Origin: Piliocolobus tephrosceles
Lineage: Eukaryota; Chordata; Mammalia; Primates; Cercopithecidae
NCBI RefSeq assembly: GCF_002776525.5
Contig: NC_045436.1
Span: forward strand, 7,851,918 to 7,915,917
Reading direction: 5' to 3'
Length of the DNA: 64,000 nt
The translations under genes were made by a program, and so were the position numbers. The notes beneath the pieces were generated by a model, which saw only the letters and a program-made list of their open reading frames with translations, was not told the DNA's origin and did no database searches. Within the stretch, counting starts at the first letter, position 1. Every line of letters begins with the position of its first letter. Positions 1 through 11,100 of the stretch are shown here, one piece after another.

Positions 1-1710
1 TTGTTGATCAAGCTTAATCTTAAAAAAGTAAGGAAAGGATTCTGAATTATTCAGGTATATACATGTTATTAATTTGCTTTGAGGCAGTAACAATGAACAG
101 TTCTCCAACAAGTAAGGAATGATTAGACTAGTAGCATAACATAATATTCCAAATACAGTATTTTGAATATTCCTGAGTGATATACCTAACCAGGGGAAGT
201 CATGTGCATGGTAAAGACTACACATATCAATGATGATGTCGGGTCTGATATTTCACCCTGCATACAAGCAAGTAAACTAGCCAATTAATGCTTCCTGGAT
301 ACTGGCACAAAACACAAGACTCCTGGGTCAGAAACAAAGGACTTCGGCACTCAAAGCTCAGTCAGCAGCATGAGCATCATCATGTTTGTGTTTGTTTCCT
401 TTGTCCCTTCTTCAAATCTCATGGGAGTGATGTGGAGGGGCCCAGATGGATGCTACACTCACAGTGGGTTTGCCTGTAGCCAGGGAACACTGAATTTGGG
501 GAATCCATTGCTTTTAGAGCAAGCAGTAAGAAAACAAGATCTTTGTCCCAGAGAGAGACTTGACATCATCTGTCTAGGTTGCTCTGCAAACATGACCCTG
601 AGAAACAGCCCCAGAAAAGAGCCGTCAGTGCTTTGCATTCTTGATAAACCCAGTAAGACATGTAAGAGCCCAAGAGACGGAGGGGGGCACTGTCTTTCCC
701 AACAATTAGCATAAATTAGTATACTCACTCATACAATGAGTGTACAATTAATATACTCAGGAGTTTGATGTACAACTAGGTACAACAACAGTTTTTACCC
801 ACTGATTTTAAGTTCAAAATTCTCTTCCTAGAACCATGCTTACCTCCATACATGAAAAATTATTTTAAGTGACACAAGAAACTCCTGGGAGGAGGTATCT
901 TTTGATCTACTTCTTCGCTGTATTGCTCTTCAAATGATGTTTCCAGTCTATCACTTCTTTTGAACCACTCACTCACACTGTTTCCTTTCCTGTCTTTATT
1001 CACTTCTTATCCGATTAACTTTCAAATTGTGCTCTTAACGAAATGGTAGTTTAATATGTTTGTTTACATCTTGATTTACTTGGTATATTTAACAGTGGGG
1101 GCTAATAGCAGGCTTTGATAAGCCATTTAGTAGAAATTTCTTAAAGAAAATGCAGAGCATTTGAAGACATAGTGTATTTTTATTCTCTATGTCCAAAGTC
1201 AATTTTCAGGTTTTAATTAGTTTTGCAGAATGATCCGCTGAGCTTTTAAGGCGACGCGGCCACAGTTGAATGTGTCCCCAGACTTCATGATGTCCCAACT
1301 CTAAAGTTTTCTGTAACTGGCCCCCAACTCTTTGCCAATCTTTTTTCATGAAAATTGTGTTGTTCTCTGCAATGCACATGCATCTCTTTTATTTGGATGA
1401 ATAATTTTCTATATTTCATAGTGAACTTGGTGGTCCTGCACTCCAATCGATTGTGTCACTTCACTGAAAGCACAGGACTAGAAAGGGCACTTGAAGGAAA
1501 CAATGTCATCGTTTCCTTCTCCTGCCACCTTTCGACCTAACAAACTGTAGTTCCAGGCCTTGGGGTAAAATCTCAAGTAATCTCATCCTTTTAAAGATGA
1601 CTCTCAGGTAAAAAGTTAATGGCCCCTCAGGTTTGGTTTTAAAAAGTTGAATTCAGTGTCAAACCAAAACCTCAAATCTTTCTCTAATTTTTTTCTTGCC
1701 AATACACCAG

Positions 1711-1711
<1 letters not shown>
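1..1711. other. Unique AT-rich DNA, no gene seen
   Basis: No repeat family, RNA gene or convincing exon is recognised. The overlapping frames at about 288-728 lie on opposite strands over the same bases, lack known domain motifs and look like chance ORFs. Confidence 0.5.
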
Positions 1712-1750
<39 letters not shown>

Positions 1751-1760
1751 ATACACACAC
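1712..1760. repeat. (CA)n microsatellite
   Basis: About 18 uninterrupted AC dinucleotides (1712-1747) are followed by a short interruption (TTATA) and more CA units. It is expected to be length-polymorphic. Confidence 0.95.
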
Positions 1761-3143
1761 AGGCTTTGCTTCTGCTGGGGAGGAACCCTGTGATGTTTGT
1801 GTAGCTTACTCCCAGCTCAGCTCTTTCTGTTCCAGTAGGCCACCAAGTTGGTGCTGGAAAAGTCAGACATCAGTCTCTGGGTTTCTGAGATACCAAAGAC
1901 ACACATTAAACATTTTGGGTGACTGTGCTTAAGTCCTCCTCAACTGGATTAAGGTTACAGGGAAACACTCCCCTGCCTGGTATCATGGTACCACAACTCT
2001 CCAACAGCTTCCCAAAGGAATTCTTATTCTCTCACATTGGATCAGTCCTCAATGTCTGTTTCCTACCTTTGAGGTGGTTTGGCACCTATGGCATTGCTCC
2101 CAGGTTTTGTTTTGTTTTGAGGAGTGGGGATAGTATCTCAACTGAAAATTCAATATATGTTAACAAAGTTAACATCCTATTAAAGTTGCCTTTTTGTATT
2201 TAATTATTTTTTGAATTTATTACTTATTTTTTGTCACTCTTACTACGTTGCAAGCCTTTTGAGGAATAGGGTTCATTTCTGATACTTTTTCTTTGATCAA
2301 TGAACTGAGATTGTCAATTTATATACCTTCAGGGACAGAGGAGAATATGAATGTATACATGAATGAAGCAGACAGATAGGAAGAAATGAGGAGTATTAAA
2401 CTTCTTTTTTTTTAAAGGAGAAGTCTAGCATCTAGAATTTTATGGAAATCACTGATGTATTAATTGAAAACCTATAAACACATTAAAGTCATGTCTGCCC
2501 AAAGCCAAAATAATCAGTACATTTAATTTAATATAACAAAATAACTCCATTATTGGGAATAAATGAAAATAATAATTAAATATTTGACTTTTAAACTTGT
2601 TGTAGTTAAGTTTTAATTGATTTAAATAATTGGAATCTATTTAACAAACTGTTCTTTCATTTAAAAAATAGTCTTCCTGTAGACTAAGATAATGAAGAAG
2701 TTAATTTATTCTTTTCTTACTGTTTAGGTTATGAGCAATTAAAAAATGTATCTACCTTCTGTTTTGAGAAGTCAGTTTCTAAGTAAACACTGTCTTAACA
2801 GGTTGAATTGTTCCAACTGTTTTCTAAAAGTTAAGGAAAAGCCATTAAATATTTATTATCTTTTATTATGTTATTTACTGTTAGAATGAATATGCAAATT
2901 TTATTAATACTATTCAGAAAGCCATGAAAAAATTATAATTCATGAATGAAAAATTAAACGTAGCAAACTAGTTATTTGAAATAACTTTCACCCACAAATA
3001 AAAGGCATTGTCCAGTGCTTTCCTGTAGGTTAGTAAGGCCATGAAAGACTTTTGGAGAGAAGAAACTGATGAAAAGTGAGAAATAGAAAAGTAGCCTAAG
3101 AAAATATTTTCAGAGTATAATAACAAAATTAAGGAGTTGGTTA
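1761..3143. other. Unique, very AT-rich DNA
   Basis: No element could be assigned. 2400-3000 is especially AT-rich, with many short A and T runs and no open frame of note. Confidence 0.5.
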
Positions 3144-3477
3144 GAAGTCTGAGGAACAGGCCAGGTGCAGTGGCTCACGCCTGTAATCCCAGCACTTTGG
3201 GAGGCTGAAGCGGGTGGATCATTTGAGGTCAGGAGTTTGAGACCAGCCTGACCAACATGGTGAAACCCTGTCTCTACTAAAAATACAAAAATTAGCCAGG
3301 TGTCATGGTGGGCACCTGCAGTCTCAGCCTCGCGGGAGGTTGAGGCATGAGAATCCCTTGAACCTGGGAGGCGGAGGTTGCAGTGAACTGAGATAATGCC
3401 ACTGCATTCCAGCCTGGGCCACAGAGCAAGACCCTGTCTCAAAAAAAAAAAAAAAAAAAAAAGGAAGTTTGAGGAAC
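3144..3477 (+). mobile_element. Alu (S-type), full length, with target duplication
   Basis: A dimeric Alu runs from the GGCCAGG start at 3159 through the A-rich centre to a 22-base A tail (3441-3462). Imperfect 14-bp direct repeats, GAAGTYTGAGGAAC, flank it at 3144-3157 and 3464-3477, the mark of L1-driven insertion. Right-arm substitutions show a fairly old copy. The antisense 110-codon frame over it is an Alu artefact. Confidence 0.95.
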
Positions 3478-3889
3478 TATGTTAAGATGCTGAGATGCTG
3501 AGCGCTGTGTCGGGAGAGGCGCTGAGATCTCCTGAACTGATGGGTAGGGTACTAGTACAGAACTTTCCCTCCCAGCTCCAACCAGGAAGCTTTCTTCCCA
3601 CTTCTGTGATATCCTGCTTCTTCTCTGCCCTTGAGGATTTTATCTCCAGGAAACAGATGAGAAAAGGAGCAATTACATTTCATTGAATGCCTACTTGGAA
3701 AGTTTCTGGGTTTCATGAAAGGTAAAACAAACAAGAAAAGAGAGATGCTTTTAAAATTAATACATGTTACGTGCTCTAGATAACTGGGGTAGTGCCACTG
3801 GGCTGTTTCTATCGATCCCTTTTACACTGTTCTACTTTTCTTTTTCCTATACCTACCACCTTTGAATGCACACTATAATATGCTTATAT
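3478..3889. other. Unique DNA, nothing recognised
   Basis: A short stretch between an Alu and an L2 tail. Small frames on both strands have no family resemblance. Confidence 0.4.
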
Positions 3890-4045
3890 CTGCAGTTTAC
3901 TCTTTAGGTTCTGTATCTTTCTGCCAAAAATGTAAGCTCCACGAATGTAGGGATCTTTGCTTGCTTTGTTTGCTGATATGTTTCAAGCACCCATAAGAGT
4001 GCCAGGCACATAGTAGGTACTCAATAAATATTTTTAGACTGTTCT
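3890..4045 (+). mobile_element. L2 LINE 3' end
   Basis: It contains the typical L2 terminal signature: a region like 'AATGTAAGCTCCACGA', then GTGCCAGGCACATAGTAGGTACTCAATAAATATTT near 3999-4034 (given here as adjoining short motifs). It is ancient and 5'-truncated. Confidence 0.8.
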
Positions 4046-4222
4046 ATAAAGAATGCATAAGATAAAAGGAATGGCAATATTGGGAGATACTGTAGTTGAC
4101 CTGAGAAAGGATTTCTTTAAAATCAGGAAAGACAGAAAATCAATGGAACATGTTACATATTTTTTTTATCAGGCCTCTCAAATTACTTAGACATCATCCA
4201 TCCAATAAATTTCAAGTCCCAC

Positions 4223-4537
4223 TGCTTCTACTCTTTTTGTTTGTTTGTTTTTAGACAGAGTCTCGCTGTTGCCAGGCTGGATTGCAGTGGCGTGATCTCG
4301 GCCACTGCTCCCACCGCCTCCCAGGTTCAAGCGATTCTCCTGCCTCAGCCTCCCAAGTAGCTGGGATTACAAGCAGGCGCCACAACGCCCAGCTAATTTT
4401 TGTAATTTTAGTAGAGACAGGGTTTCACCATGTTGGCCAGCACAGTCTCGATCTCCTGACCTCGTGATCTGCCCCCTTAGCCTCCCAAAGTGTTGGGATT
4501 ACAGGTGTGAGCCACCATGCCTGGCCTGCTTCTACTC
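4223..4537 (-). mobile_element. Alu (S-type), antisense, with perfect target duplication
   Basis: The + strand reads a T-rich (GTTT)n tail, then the reverse complement of a whole Alu, ending CTGGCC at 4526. The 11-bp direct repeats TGCTTCTACTC at 4223-4233 and 4527-4537 are identical. It lies in inverted orientation to the Alu 0.8 kb upstream. Confidence 0.95.
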
Positions 4538-4649
4538 GTAAAATACATCTCAAACACAGCTCTCCATTTCTGTTCGTGTCATACTTTCAACAACCCTTTT
4601 TCTAGATGTCTAACAGCTTCCTTGTCTTTTCATCTCAGGGCCTTACATC

Positions 4650-5175
4650 AAATAAGTCATTTTCAACCATTCATAGGCTTGAGCCGATTTATGTATTACT
4701 CTTCTGCGTTAGACACGGAGATAATGTTTATTAGCTGGTTTTACATAGTTCTTGCTTTCATGGAATTTACAGTTTAATTTGGCAGACAGGCATTACCAAG
4801 TAATGATCCAAATATGTATAGAATTACAATTCTAATTCGATGTTGGAAAGGACAGTTTGCCTTGAAGGTATAACTAGGGGAACTCATCTAGCCTAGAATA
4901 CCAGAGGATCATTTCTTCCTGAGAAAGTGATGTGTCTGATGAGATTTGAGAGAAAGTGGGGCATTTCCCAAGGGAAGAATGGGAGAGAGCCTTTTCGGGG
5001 GAACAGAATATGTTAAACCCCTGGGCTGGGAGGACTGAGGCACCATCATGAGTTGAAAATCTGCTTGATTGAAACCAGGTGATGCATGACTTGAAGGGGC
5101 CTGATGTGGATTTTAGACTTTATTCTAACAGGGGTGAGAAGCCACAGAAGGATTTTACTTGAAGAATAAATTTGA
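4650..5175 (-). mobile_element. L2 LINE fragment, antisense
   Basis: It matches the reverse complement of the L2 3' region: 'CATGGAATTTACAGTTTAATT' near 4759 corresponds to the usual 'gagcttacagtctagt' motif. Later, GATTTTAGACTTTATTCTAACAG near 5110 with AAGCCACAGAAGGATTTTA corresponds to the 'cagtggcttcccatt...aataaa' stretch. It is strongly diverged, and its 5' edge is uncertain. Confidence 0.65.
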
Positions 5176-5184
5176 CCCAAATCT

Positions 5185-5840
5185 GTAAAATCACACTGCC
5201 TGTATTGGAGTTTTCTTCAACCCTCAGTGGCTCCCTAGTGCCTGCTGGGTATGGACCTTAATAATATCTTAGCCTGTAACTCAAAATTGTACATGTTACT
5301 CATAGAGTTTAATTTTTGCCTTTTCCAATGATACACACTAGACTACCTCTGGCTCCCTGAACCACCTTCCTGTCCCTCACAGTCAAACTTCTCTGTTCCC
5401 CTCCCCTCCCCTCCCCTCCCCTCCCCTCTGCTCCCCTCCCCTCCCCTCCCCTCCCCTCTGCTCCCCTCCCCTCTTCCCTCGTCTCCTCTCCCCTCTCCTC
5501 CCCTTCCCGCCTCTCCTCCTCTCTCTGCTCCTCCTCTCTCCTTTCCTTTATTCCTTTCTTTCTGATGGAATGCCTATTCTGCCTTCTTGGTTTAATATAT
5601 AATCTGGTCCAAATATATCATTAAATTCAGATCAATTATTGTCTCATCTTTTTCTTTGAATCACTTTTACAGCATGTATAATATTCTCCTCATGGAATAG
5701 TGATTTTCTTTCTATCAAAGTTCCATTAAAATATCTTTTCCTTCAGGACTATATCTGATTCTTATTTGATATCTCGTAAGAAATTCCCCATGCTGAGCAC
5801 ATAATAGCATGTGCTTCGTGGGTATTTGTGAAATAAAGTA
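5185..5840 (+). mobile_element. L2 LINE fragment, sense
   Basis: It begins with 'CTCAGTGGCTCCCTAGTGCC' (near 5224), proceeds through TGGAATGCCTATTCTGCC at about 5565, and ends with the L2 tail motif GCACATAATAGCATGTGC...GGTATTTGTGAAATAAA near 5796-5837. The CCCCT tract lies inside it. It meets the preceding antisense L2 almost head to head. Confidence 0.7.
5395..5552. repeat. (CCCCT)n polypyrimidine tract
   Basis: About 150 bases of nearly pure C/T, mostly CCCCT units with two CTG interruptions, degrade into CT-rich sequence. The minus strand is (AGGGG)n, with many runs of four G, so G-quadruplex or triplex formation is possible. Confidence 0.95.
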
Positions 5841-6129
5841 TCTAATACAGTCTTCCTGAATCCAAGGGAAAGTGCTGGAAACATTCAGAAGATTATTGAA
5901 ACTCTAAAACATAACAGTGGCCTTTTCTTTCTCAGCCCAAATTGGTAAAGGAGCGGGATGAAATATGCCTATGTGAATGTAAGCGGCATTCTGGCTTCAC
6001 TTATCTACGAATGCAGCCCAGACTCCCTCTAAGTCACTTTAATTTTGCCTTTTAACAGTGGAAAGTGCCTTGTCCTCCTGATCTCCTACTGTGGCCTCCA
6101 ACCACTGACAATTTTTATTTCATGGAAAA

Positions 6130-6330
6130 AGCAGGAGACTGAGAGAAAATGGCCTAGGATTCAAACTTGACTTATGTGACTAAAACCAAACTCTAAAACC
6201 CTTCAATTTGGCCTGATCATCTATAAATGGACAGGTTACAAGGCTAGTAATGCTAAATAATGAGCAAAGATACATAACCTATCCCAGTACCTGGTGGATA
6301 AAAGGGGCTCAATGATCATCAATTCACTTA
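6130..6330 (+). mobile_element. Probable MIR SINE
   Basis: A diverged MIR-like order is seen: 'GGATTCAAACTTGACTTATG', then 'ATCATCTATAAATGGACAGG', then 'CCCAGTACCTGGTGGATAAA' with a CTCAATGATCA end. Similarity is low, so the call is tentative. Confidence 0.5.
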
Positions 6331-6574
6331 TGGTCTCCTGTCCACAGTCTCCTGGTTCAGTTGCAAATTTGTCTCTTTTTCTTCCCAAGTCTCACTTCAC
6401 CATCTGTGTTATTTATATCATTCATCCTGTCTTCTTCGGGATGTAGCTCCATTAATGATCTCCTCCTTTCCCTCTCTCAGCGTTCGCCATCGTTTCCCTT
6501 GACTTATTCCTTCTGTTCTGCCTTCAAACATGCTCAGCTGTCTCCATTCCCAAACATCTTATATTTTAGCAGCT

Positions 6575-7230
6575 ATTCTATGCATTTGTTCATTCAAAAG
6601 CAATGAAAAACAACATGTGTGGACAATACTAGGTACTGGGGCTGTAAGAATGAATATAATACTGTCGTATGTTTTGTACCACATTAGGAGAGACACAATA
6701 TATAAAAAAATCATTATTCAGTTAACGTGATCTAGTAACCCAATAGATATCCCTGAAAAGTTCTATGGAAGCATTGAGAGGAGGTATTCATTTTGCCTGG
6801 AGGATTAGGGGTGTCCTCACACAGGAGGAGATACCTGAGATAGGTTGTAGGCCATTGGTAGAGATTAGGAGGTATTTTATTTTGAAGGGGCAGCATTAGC
6901 AAAGGCAAAAGGTATGAAAAATTCAGACCTGCTAAAGAAGGGCAAATAATATACAGTTGATTGTAGCAAATGGTATCAGTTGAGCGTGACCTCAATTGGG
7001 AGAACTTTGAAGTCCTCAGGAAACGGGAGCCATCAAAACATTTTAACCAAAGGAATGATATCACTAAATTTGGCTTTTACAAAGATAACTTTGGGTAGAA
7101 AGAAGGATGGTTGAAGAAAGGAAAGGTTAGAAGTAGAAAGTGCAGTTGAGAGGTGATTGCAATAGACAAGGCTAAGATGTGATTTGGCTTTTGCTCTGCC
7201 ACCATCTTCTCCATTGAACATCACCAATCA
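6575..7230 (-). mobile_element. L2 LINE fragment, antisense
   Basis: It starts with 'CATTTGTTCATTCAAAAGCA', then 'ACTAGGTACTGGGGCTGTAA', the reverse complement of the L2 3' end. It continues with GCATTAGCAAAGGCAAAAGG and a segment on T-rich/AG-rich L2 ORF sequence. The exact right border before the LTR at 7293 is unclear. Confidence 0.65.
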
Positions 7231-7288
7231 CATTGCTTCCCAGCCTCCTGGCTAAGCTCAAGTGCAGATATCACCAATCACATCCTAT

Positions 7289-7876
7289 GGACTGTAGGAT
7301 ACAGTAAATTCCTCTTCAAAATTTAGCCTGTTAACTACCTTTAAAATTCAAGAGAGAGAAAATTTGTTAAGTACAATGAATTCTGAGTTCCTCTTCAAAG
7401 AACCAATATGTCAGTATGTTCAGCTTCCCTGTTCTTTGTTCTCCATTTTAAAGTTTGACTTCCTCATTCTTTACCCTCCTTGCCCCTAGTTTCAGTAAAC
7501 AACCCCCTCCTAGCCTCTATCACCTGTTCTGTCCTTAGGTGTCCTTAGGTTTCCTTAGTCACCTGTTCTGTGACTGCCCCTCCCACCAAAACTACTCACC
7601 CCACCACTCCAGCTCGTACCCTTGCTCTCTTTAAAATAGCCATTTGGAATTAGCTTAGACTCTGCAGTCTAACACTAGCCAATAGGGAAAAGGCACAGCA
7701 GTAGGGACTAGCTGGGTTAGGAATAAGACCCCCTTCCCCTTCCTTGTTCTGTGTGCTCTTGCCATTGCTCCATCCGCACGATACACCCTTCTATAGAAGT
7801 AAATTGCCTTGCTGAGAAACTTCTGCCCAAGTGCTATTTTCACTTGGTGGCACTGAGCATTCACTTCCAACAGGAC
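7289..7876 (+). mobile_element. Solo LTR of an ERV1-type retrovirus, family not identified
   Basis: The body 7293-7872 (580 bp) begins TGTAGGATACAG and ends CTTCCAACA, the canonical TG...CA ends. Identical 4-bp repeats GGAC flank it at 7289-7292 and 7873-7876, the duplication size of class I endogenous retroviruses. A TATA-like CTTTAAAATAG lies at about 7630, followed by a C/T-rich region and a distal segment typical of R-U5, which sets the + orientation. No internal viral sequence adjoins it, so it is a solo LTR left by LTR-LTR recombination. The 60-120-codon frames across it are coincidental. Confidence 0.75.
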
Positions 7877-8910
7877 AAAATTCAATGGCACCTTCTCAGT
7901 CCTCAACTTCCTTTGTTTGCAAGGTATATTTTATAACTCAAATCATCCAGTTCTTCTCAGATCTCCTTCCTGTCTCGGTTTCTGTGTTAGTAAACATGGC
8001 TCATGAACCTTATCACTCTTTCATTCCTGCATTGGTTCCTGCTTCAGTGAGATGGACAGCTCATCTTGGTCTATTTTCTTGTCCTCTCTGTGTTGTTTTG
8101 CATATATTCCTATCTTCACCCATGTACTCAAGTATCCTTTCTAAGCAGAGTAAAATCAAACATGTGACCCTTGTGCTGTTACTGCTTTAGAGCTCCATTT
8201 ATGCATTTCCGAAGGTCTGCTGGATATTTCTGCACAGAAGCCCTGCCAGCTCATTGACTTCAGCATGCGGTAACTCTACTTCAAACTCACATTTCCTTGC
8301 ATCTGGCCCAATAGTGCCACCTTTCTTCTTGTCTCTCAAGTAGAGATTCAAAATCCCGAGCTTCACCTCTTGTTTTTCTTTCATCCCCTGCAACAATCTT
8401 TTTTGAGATAGTCTTGCTTTGTGGCCCAGGCTGGAGTGCAGTAGCATGATCTCAGTTCTTTGCAACCTCCACCTCCTGGGCTCAAGTGATTCTTCTGCCT
8501 CAGCCTCCAGATTAGCTGGGATTACAGGCTAACTTGTATTTTTAGTAGAGACAGGGTTTCACTGTGTTGACCAGGCTGATCTCGAACTCCTGACCTCAAG
8601 TGATCCACTCATCTCAGCCTCTCAACATGTTGGGATTACAGGCGTGAGCCACTGCACTAGACCACCTGCACCAATCTTAAAAACCCTCATGTTGCTTCTT
8701 CCTGAGCAATGGTTCTTCAGTCATCTCATTCTTTCCATTCCCACTGCTACTGTTCTAGCTGTACTTATTTTATTGACTCACATCACATATATCACTATAC
8801 CATTTCATATTAGAGAAGTTTGTGTATGCTCATCATATTCTGTAGATTTTAAGCATCACGAGGGCAGCATGTATCAGAGCTTGGAATGAAAATTCCTAAT
8901 GAAGCTTGGA
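7877..8910 (+). mobile_element. Possible L2 fragment, interrupted by an Alu
   Basis: 7877-8386 and 8679-8910 are pyrimidine-rich and end with an L2-like 'TTTTAAGCATCACGAGGGCA' near 8847-8866. If correct, the Alu at 8401-8664 is inserted in it. Divergence is high. Confidence 0.4.
8387..8678 (-). mobile_element. Alu (old J/S-type), antisense, with target duplication
   Basis: T6 at 8399-8404 is followed by the reverse complement of an Alu with an internal deletion in the 8527-8537 area (the arm linking 'GGGATTACAGG' to 'CTAACTTG'). Direct repeats CCTGCAMCAATCTT lie at 8387-8400 and 8665-8678, with one mismatch. Confidence 0.92.
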
Positions 8911-9979
8911 GAACTGTCGTATCAGAATCCTGTCATGTAAGTTTATCCAACTAAGTTGTCAACTTTCCCTTGCCTTTTCCTCTTCCTCATTCCTGAAAGC
9001 TCCAATGTGGAATTTGAGCTGAAGATTAGCCTAGTGCTTAAAATCACAATAGCTTAAATAGCTTTGTGGCCCTAGCCCACCTCGTCTCTGCTTTTATTAA
9101 AGTACTAGGTTTCTTCATTTTGGAGACAGTATCCCTCGTGTGTGATCCTGAAATATACTTGAGGTACAAAGATTCTGTATCTTGTGATTTGTAGCAAGAT
9201 GCCTTATTTGTCGTAGGCCATAATTATTTGCTGAATGACTAACAATTTATCTAATCTAATTGATTTCTACGCCACTGATATTTGTATGTTATTTGTGTAT
9301 TTCAATGTACATAATTATTGAAACATTAGCAAGTATTTTCTGCCCATTTTAATGGCTCATTACCTCCTATATCATGTTATATTCTGGTTTATATAAGAAC
9401 ATCTGTGTCTAATATATTCCTGTAAATCATCCCTGTTCATTTTCATAAGGATATTAGACTCAGCAAATATGTGTCATGTGGATTTTTATGTGCCAGCCTC
9501 TAAACATCACAAAAACTTCCCAGAGCCAGAGATAACTGCACTGAATCAGCTGTTCCCAAGTTTACTTTTAACCATTGCTCAAATTAGATATCTATGAGCT
9601 CCCCTTAGAGTCCAATCCCAGGCTGCCAGCTGCTCCAGATGTAAGGAGTTTTTATAGCCTTCAAACACATTTTATCTGTCATCATTTTCATCAACAGGAA
9701 TATCTTTCTCTTTATCCTCTCTCATAGAACCTGGTAAACAAGGAAAGAAAAAAGCTTGGCTGTATTGTAACTCCAAAGAGGTCAGTCTGTGGGAGAAAAA
9801 CACAGCACAGCGTGTCTTTCTTTGCATCTCTTTCCATGTGGTTCTTCAAAGGTTTGTCAACCACCACCTTAATCCATTTAATGAAGACACCCAATTTTCC
9901 AGATGACCTTTTCTTTGGAATTCATTGGAAATGCAGCTTGAAGTGATAGAAAAGAAATGAAGAATGCAGGAAGGTTTCA
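8911..9979. other. Mostly unique DNA, nothing firm
   Basis: No gene is seen. A weak L2-like tail (TAGGCCATAATTATTTGCTGAATG) around 9214-9238 may mark a further L2 remnant. Other sequence is unassigned. Confidence 0.4.
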
Positions 9980-10105
9980 GCGCTAATTTTGTCTCTACAC
10001 ATTAACTGATCATGAGTTCTGACCAAATTACCCACTTTGTCTCATCTGTAAAATGGGCAGTGATTTTGCGAGGGTTAAACATGAAAAAGGATTATAAAGT
10101 TTTTA
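9980..10105 (+). mobile_element. MIR SINE fragment
   Basis: The MIR core '...TCTCATCTGTAAAATGGGCA' at about 10040-10060 is followed by 'GAGGGTTAAACATGA', matching the MIR sense strand. Confidence 0.7.
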
Positions 10106-10385
10106 AATAAAATAAGCTACAAATAAATTTACACACCTTTTGATCCTAATCACAGAGTTGGGATGTACTCAAATAAGTTTTCCAAGATGTAAAGTAAAAG
10201 GATGCGCATTGAAGCAGCAATGGCAATGACAGTAGCCAACAACTGGAAACAGCTAAGGAAACTGTGAAAAGGGAGCTAGAATGGAAATGATGAGATAGCC
10301 ATATCATAGGATATTACGGAGTCACTTTTTAAAAGTTGTGTGGTTTTGCATAACTTATAAGGAAATGTTTCCAAGGAGTAGTATT

Positions 10386-10539
10386 AAGAGTAAAAAGTGA
10401 GACCAGGCACAGTGGCTCACACTTGGAATATCAGCACTTTGGGAGGCTGAGGCAGGTGGATTACTTGAGCCTAGAAGTTCCAGACTAGCCTGGATGACAT
10501 AGTGAGACTCCTCTCTAAAAAAAAAAAAAAAAAAAAAAA
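10386..10539 (+). mobile_element. Alu left monomer with A tail, first half of an inverted pair
   Basis: GACCAGGCACAGTGGCTCAC begins at 10401; a single left arm runs to 10516 and ends in 23 A (10517-10539). The upstream copy of the target duplication, AAGAGTAAAAAGTGAG, is 10386-10401. Its partner lies beyond the second Alu, at 10798-10813 (AAGAGCAAAAAGTGAG). Confidence 0.9.
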
Positions 10540-10797
10540 TCACTCTGTCGCCCAGGCTGGAGTGCAGTGGCACAATCTTGGCTCACTGCAACCTCCACCT
10601 TCCAGGTTCAAGTGATTCTTCTGTCTTAGCTTCCCAAGTAGCTGGGACTACAGGTGTATTTTTAGTAGAGGCGGGGTTTCACCATATTGGCCAGGCTGGT
10701 CTTGAACTCCTGACCTCGCGATCTGTCCTCCTCAGCCTCTCAAGTGCTGGGATTACAGGTGTGAGCCACCGTACCCGGCCTATATATATATTTTATA
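10540..10797 (-). mobile_element. Alu (S-type), antisense, lacking its poly(T), second half of an inverted pair
   Basis: It begins abruptly at TCACTCTGTCGCCCAGG directly against the A run of the preceding monomer, with no oligo(T), and ends CCCGGCC at 10780. It has an internal deletion near 10653 ('CAGGTGTATTTTTAG'). A short TATATATATATTTTATA follows before the distal target repeat. Confidence 0.9.
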
Positions 10798-11100
10798 AAG
10801 AGCAAAAAGTGAGCACTTACTTAGCATGTTATAAGGTATAAATAAGAAAAGAATGTGTGTGCACATAGGCTGCTATATATATGCACAGATATATTCTGGA
10901 CTAAAACATAAAACTGATAAAATGACCAACTTAGAATAACTGAGGACAGGAAGGTGTCGTTACTTTATGTTACACATGTGTCTACATTTGCAAACATTTT
11001 ATTTTCTTTATAAAAATAGCAAAAGCAACATGAATAGTATAACAATGAGACTTTTTGATATTCTTTTGTATACATTTGTTTAAAAACTAATATATAACGT

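Larger units (their letters stand above)
10110..11100 (+). mobile_element. Ancient L1 (L1M/HAL-like) 3' region
   Basis: The pre-Alu part contains 'AACAACTGGAAACAGCTAAG' near 10238, the L1M motif 'aaactggaaacaacc', and 'AAATGTTTCCAAGGAGTAGT'. The part after the Alu pair continues with 'GTGTGTGCACATAGGCTGCT' and TTTTGTATACATT. The Alu pair splits it at 10402-10797. Confidence 0.6.

Noticed and set aside
1220..1300. CpG-containing patch (GGCGACGCGGCC) as a possible promoter
   Set aside because: Only a few CpGs over a few bases, in AT-rich context; not a CpG island.
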